A stretch of 7,955 bases of DNA from a bacterium. Lineage in GTDB: Bacteria; Patescibacteriota; Minisyncoccia; Minisyncoccales; PEYH01. Both the position numbers and the translations under genes were made by a program. The stretch lies in contig JAGGTU010000037.1 in NCBI GenBank assembly GCA_021163545.1, positions 1-7,955 on the forward strand, written 5' to 3'. Of this stretch, positions 5,826 to 7,955 are shown piece by piece. Position 1 is the stretch's first letter; each line of letters starts with the position of its first letter. The notes under the pieces were generated by a model. That model was not told the DNA's origin, did not search any database, and saw only the letters and a program-made list of their open reading frames with translations.

Positions 5826-5870
5826 CGCTCTAGCCACTGAGCTACACGCCCTCACAAATTACTCCTTTTG

Positions 5871-5880
5871 TATTATAATA
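5871..5880. promoter_or_regulatory. Shared bidirectional -10 element between the tRNA locus and the 5887 gene
   Basis: TATTATAATA is a perfect palindrome, so it offers TATAAT to both strands: 5874-5879 rightward and 5872-5877 leftward. Rightward, the ATG at 5887 lies only 8 nt past the box, so that transcript would be leaderless or nearly so. Leftward, transcription would begin near 5865, about 14 nt before the outer tRNA. I see no good -35 box on either side. Confidence 0.6.
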
Positions 5881-5886
5881 TAAATA

Positions 5887-6660
5887 ATGCAAGCTTTGGA
5901 ATATTATTTCAACCCTCATTTAAGAAAGGACACCTATCTGAAAGTTTTTAGTTTCAGGCCCGAGAAAAAAGATCTCGCTCATCTTGGCTATCTTTATGTA
6001 ATCGTTGAATTCACAAATACCCTCAAAGAGGATAGAAAATTTATTTTAGAATTAGCTGACCTCATCAAAGAAACATTTTATTCAAATCCAAAACTCCTTC
6101 CTGAGAAAGCCTTAACTGAAACTTTAAAAAGAGCAAACCAATTTCTTTATAAAAAAACAGAGTCTGGAGATGTTAGATGGGTCGGCAATTTAAATATTGC
6201 TGTCTTAAACTTGGCAAACTATTTTCTTTATTTCTCACGAGGAGGAAGTATTCAAATTTTGCTTTTGCGAGGAGATGAACTTTCAGACATTGCCCAAGAA
6301 TTAGAAGAAAAAATAACCCCCTCCCCTTTTAAGTTTTTTGGAGGGGTGGCTTCTGGGAAATTGATATCTCAAGATAAAGTAATAGTGATTACTCAGAAAT
6401 TATTCGAAAATCTCTATGATGAAATTCTGCCCGAACTTATTAACCTGCCGGAGATCAAAGATAAAACTCTAAAAAAGTTTTTTAAATCCAAGAAAAAAGA
6501 AATGAAAAATTGGTCAGGTATTTTCTTTTTGCTTTTGATTGAAGAGAAAATTCCTTTCTTTTCTTTCAGACTGCGCCTTCCAAGGATCAACAAAACTCTC
6601 TTTTTAATCCTAAGTCTTATTGCCCTACTTGCAATCTCTTATTTTCTGTTTAGGTATTGA
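5887..6660 (+). CDS. Tail-anchored protein with a possible degenerate PPM/PP2C-like fold
   Basis: 257 residues. The last 20 residues or so (about 236-255, LFLILSLIALLAISYFLF) form one membrane helix right at the C-terminus after a basic stretch, so the body should face the cytoplasm. The body (1-180) has the order of elements of a PPM phosphatase: an early beta-hairpin (LGYLYVIVEFTN), helices near 50-90 (TETLKRANQFLYKK), then NLNIAVLNLANYFLYFSRGGSIQILLLRGD at 101-130 in place of the NxGDSRxxL strand pair, and DKVIVITQKLFENL at 163-176 in place of the SDG motif. The metal-binding aspartates of active enzymes are not in these places, so if the fold is right it is a pseudophosphatase. The start is the ATG 8 nt after a TATAAT box, with no Shine-Dalgarno site. 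The fold call is tentative; the tail anchor is firm. Confidence 0.6.
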   Translation: MQALEYYFNPHLRKDTYLKVFSFRPEKKDLAHLGYLYVIVEFTNTLKEDRKFILELADLIKETFYSNPKLLPEKALTETLKRANQFLYKKTESGDVRWVGNLNIAVLNLANYFLYFSRGGSIQILLLRGDELSDIAQELEEKITPSPFKFFGGVASGKLISQDKVIVITQKLFENLYDEILPELINLPEIKDKTLKKFFKSKKKEMKNWSGIFFLLLIEEKIPFFSFRLRLPRINKTLFLILSLIALLAISYFLFRY

Positions 6661-6728
6661 TTTTAATTAACAAAAGAAGAAAGCGAGGAAAGCAATTTTT
6701 AGGAGCTTCCGCAGGCAAAATTGCATGG

Positions 6729-6758
6729 TTCCCCCCACATAAATTTATGTGGGGGGAA
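6729..6758. repeat. Perfect 30-bp palindrome with six-C and six-G arms
   Basis: The left arm is TTCCCCCCACATAAA (6729-6743) and the right arm is its exact complement (6744-6758), with no loop bases. The TCCCCCAC and GTGGGGGA ends match the arms around the inner tRNA and the palindrome at 6781-6805, suggesting one repeat family. Confidence 0.88.
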
Positions 6759-6780
6759 ATTTTGCCGAGGACTTGAGCGA

Positions 6781-6805
6781 GTCCCCCACATAGTATGTGG
6801 GGGAC
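6781..6805. repeat. 25-bp palindrome flanked by direct GAGCG repeats
   Basis: GTCCCCCACATA (6781-6792), one G, and TATGTGGGGGAC (6794-6805). GAGCG occurs at 6775-6779 and again at 6806-6810, directly repeated on either side, which could be a target duplication. The same GAGCG precedes the TCCCCCAC arm in the outer tRNA. Confidence 0.85.
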
Positions 6806-6880
6806 GAGCGTCTCCTAAAAATTGCTTTCCGAGCGTTTATTTAAAGCAGATTCTCGCCGGACATAAAGGCTATTTAAGTT

Positions 6881-7339
6881 TTACTTTAACTCAACTTGGG
6901 CTCCTGCAGCTTCGAATTTCTTTTTAATCTCTTCTGCCTCTTCTTTTTTAACTTTTTCTTTCACCACTTGGGGCTCTTTCTCAGCGGCATCAACCAAATC
7001 TTTTGATTCCTTCAAACCTTTTTGAGTAACATCTCTTACAACCTTAATTACCTCTATCTTCTTATCCCCTACCTTAGTTAAGACAATATCATATTCAGAT
7101 TTCTCCTCTGCTCCTCCTGCCTCTTGTGCAGCTTGAGGAGCAGCTTGCACAGCTACTTGAGCCGGCAAAGCAGATACTCCAAATTTCTTTTCCAAAATTT
7201 TAACAAGCTCGGCTAAATCAGCAACTTTCATTTTTTCAATTTCCTCAACTATCTTTTTAAATTTAGTCGGCACTTCAACTTCTTCTTTTTCTTGTTGTGC
7301 TTGTTGTTCTGTCTGTTGTTCTTCTTTTTCTTCTGCCAT
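6881..7339 (-). CDS. rplL: 50S ribosomal protein L7/L12
   Basis: 152 residues, against about 120-130 usual. L7/L12 dimers bind the C-terminal helix of L10 to form the ribosomal stalk that recruits translation GTPases. Residues about 26-56 are the dimerisation domain (FKKIVEEIEKMKVADLAELVKILE), 57-78 an Ala/Gln-rich hinge, and 80-152 the factor-binding domain (EYDIVLTKVGDKKIEVIKVVRDVT, GLKESKDLVDAAEK, AGAQVELK). The extra length is a Glu/Gln-rich leader at residues 3-22 and a small insertion after DLVDAA. The start is ATG at 7337-7339; no Shine-Dalgarno site is visible. It follows rplJ by 17 nt, so coupling from rplJ is likely. An internal start at Met37 would cut the dimerisation domain and is unlikely. 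Confidence 0.97.
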   Translation of the reverse strand: MAEEKEEQQTEQQAQQEKEEVEVPTKFKKIVEEIEKMKVADLAELVKILEKKFGVSALPAQVAVQAAPQAAQEAGGAEEKSEYDIVLTKVGDKKIEVIKVVRDVTQKGLKESKDLVDAAEKEPQVVKEKVKKEEAEEIKKKFEAAGAQVELK

Positions 7340-7356
7340 AGTATTAGTGACTTTAA

Positions 7357-7872
7357 TTATTTGTTTGCTATATTTTGTAATACTATAAGAAGACCTTTAA
7401 GGTTATAATCTAAAGCGTAAATGAAGTTTCTTATTGGAGAAGATAAAATTGAGATAAAGTTTCCTATGAGCTCATCTTTTGAAGGCAATTGTGCAAGCTC
7501 AACTATTTTTTCTTTCTCTAAAAATTGTCCATCTAAAAATCCTCCAAAAATCTTAAAATGTTCATTTTCTTTTTGAAACTGATAAAGTATTTTTAAAGGT
7601 AAGATTTCATCTTTTTTTCCAAAAACGAAGCCCATTGGTTCTTTAATTTCTTCCTTTGGAAAACTTATTCCTTTTCCAGAAAAAGCAATCTCTGCTAATG
7701 TTTTCTTGGCAACTTTTAAGACAGCGTCGGTTTCTCTCAATTTGTCTCTCAAACTAAACAGCTCGGGTGTCTTTATGCCAGAAATTCCAATAAAAACAAC
7801 AACTTTTTGTTGTTCTGCCAATTTTTTCAATTCCTCTATTATTTCTTTTTTTCTTTCCTTTGTTTTTGGCAT
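7357..7872 (-). CDS. rplJ: 50S ribosomal protein L10
   Basis: 171 residues, the normal length. L10 binds 23S rRNA with L11 and carries the L7/L12 dimers. The N-terminal globular part has the family pattern KKEIIEELKKLAEQQKVVVFIGISGI, LRDKLRETDAVLKVAKKTL (about 8-59) and a later EPMGFVFG; residues about 145-171 (SPIRNFIYALDYNLKGLLIVL) form the long helix that binds L7/L12. The start is ATG at 7870-7872 with no Shine-Dalgarno site; an octamer repeat runs up to five bases before it. In most bacteria L10 represses its own operon through the leader mRNA; I see no recognisable L10-binding leader here, and the space is occupied by the repeat. Confidence 0.97.
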   Translation of the reverse strand: MPKTKERKKEIIEELKKLAEQQKVVVFIGISGIKTPELFSLRDKLRETDAVLKVAKKTLAEIAFSGKGISFPKEEIKEPMGFVFGKKDEILPLKILYQFQKENEHFKIFGGFLDGQFLEKEKIVELAQLPSKDELIGNFISILSSPIRNFIYALDYNLKGLLIVLQNIANK

Positions 7873-7876
7873 AGTC

Positions 7877-7924
7877 TCGATATTTCGATATGTCGATATT
7901 TCGAAATTTCGATATGTCGAAATA
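7877..7924. repeat. Six tandem TCGA-octamers in the rplJ leader
   Basis: Six consecutive 8-bp units each start with TCGA: TCGATATT (7877), TCGATATG (7885), TCGATATT (7893), TCGAAATT (7901), TCGATATG (7909), TCGAAATA (7917). A decayed seventh unit (TCAATTAA) follows at 7925. Each holds a TCGA palindrome, and larger symmetric blocks such as TTTCGAAA occur. The array fills nearly the whole space between the terminator at 7931-7953 and the rplJ start codon. Confidence 0.9.
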
Positions 7925-7930
7925 TCAATT

Positions 7931-7953
7931 AAAAAAGTCTGCTTGCCGCAGAC
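7931..7953 (-). terminator. Intrinsic terminator or attenuator upstream of rplJ
   Basis: On the minus strand GTCTGC pairs with GCAGAC around a five-base loop GGCAA and is followed by six T. It probably ends the gene to the right, outside the window. It could instead be an attenuator in the rplJ leader; the window edge hides the upstream context. The stem is only 6 bp but GC-rich. Confidence 0.75.
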
Positions 7954-7955
7954 AA

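Larger units (their letters stand above)
5692..5851 (-). tRNA. Outer tRNA body interrupted in its anticodon arm by a complete tRNA-Val; identity uncertain (Arg-like)
   Basis: The two ends form a proper tRNA. The acceptor stem GGGCGTG (5845-5851) pairs perfectly with CACGCCC (5693-5699), discriminator A at 5692. The D-arm is GCTC/GAGC with an 8-nt loop AGTGGCTA. A five-base variable loop AGGTT (5717-5721) and a perfect T-arm GCAGG, TTCGACT, CCTGC follow. Where the anticodon arm belongs there are 104 nt (5722-5825) beginning TCCCC and ending GGGGA, which can serve as the five-base anticodon stem. That stem continues for nine more pairs and then carries a whole tRNA-Val in place of the loop. No usable anticodon is visible. 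The variable and T-arm sequence reminds me most of tRNA-Arg(UCU). No CCA is encoded. It may be a broken gene, a tRNA that needs processing, or a structural host for the inner tRNA. Confidence 0.75.
6687..6830. repeat. 144-bp nested inverted-repeat element between convergent genes
   Basis: The outer arms GGAAAGCAATTTTTAGGAG (6687-6705) and its exact complement (6812-6830) form a 19-bp stem. Within it lie two side-by-side hairpins: 6714-6766, whose base is GGCAAAATT with AATTTTGCC and whose top is a perfect 30-bp palindrome, and 6781-6805. The whole would fold as a multi-branched cruciform or RNA junction. It occupies most of the gap between the rightward gene ending at 6660 and rplL ending at 6881, and no better terminator is seen for either, so it may end transcription both ways; the nearby T-tracts are weak. 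Confidence 0.85.

Noticed and set aside
6721..6927. Rightward open frame of 68 codons across the nested repeat and the end of rplL
   Set aside because: It is produced by the palindromic element and the antisense of rplL, with no start signal.
7877..7924. CRISPR array
   Set aside because: The units are 8 bp and directly tandem with no spacers.

Overview
The window looks like a piece of an AT-rich, reduced bacterial genome, most likely a member of the Candidate Phyla Radiation (Patescibacteria; Parcubacteria- or Microgenomates-like). The basis is the gene style: a membrane-tethered Clp-type AAA+ protein, an envelope protein ending in a cysteine-rich pilin-like domain of a kind often seen in that group, a LysM plus RlpA-like wall protein, and ribosomal genes without Shine-Dalgarno sites. 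TGA ends two genes and so is read as stop, which argues against the UGA-Gly lineages. The assignment rests on my recognition of protein style, not on a search.

Layout, left to right. (1) At 1-53 is the start of a leftward gene for an exported protein, with a consensus promoter and a perfect Shine-Dalgarno site in front of a TTG start. (2) 54-301 is intergenic, with a terminator-like hairpin and a perfect 23-bp palindrome. (3) 302-4928 holds three leftward genes: a small membrane protein (4545-4928), a membrane-anchored two-domain AAA+ Clp homologue (1889-4393), and a membrane-anchored protein with a LolA/LppX-like body and a pilin-like tail (302-1840). A 112-bp GC-rich hairpin element sits between the first two. 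(4) 4981-5583 is a LysM-RlpA wall protein whose TTG start, Shine-Dalgarno site and promoter copy the design of the gene at 1-53. Its stop codon lies in the loop of its own terminator. (5) 5692-5851 is a tRNA locus in which a complete tRNA-Val(CAC) sits inside the anticodon arm of a second tRNA body. (6) 5887-6660 is a rightward gene for a tail-anchored protein with a possible degenerate PPM-phosphatase fold. (7) 6687-6830 is a large nested inverted-repeat element between convergent genes. (8) 6881-7872 is rplJ-rplL, leftward, preceded by an octamer tandem repeat and an intrinsic terminator.

How the parts may work together: the three genes of 302-4928 all encode membrane proteins and run the same way, so I infer an envelope-assembly or quality-control unit built around the AAA+ protein. 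The exported wall protein and the partial gene share expression signals. rplJ-rplL is the ordinary ribosomal stalk operon.

The most unusual signals are the nested tRNA genes, the palindromes with TCCCCCAC...GTGGGGGA ends that both build that nesting and recur at 6729-6805, and the Clp homologue whose first ATPase domain and both substrate-gripping loops look degenerate.
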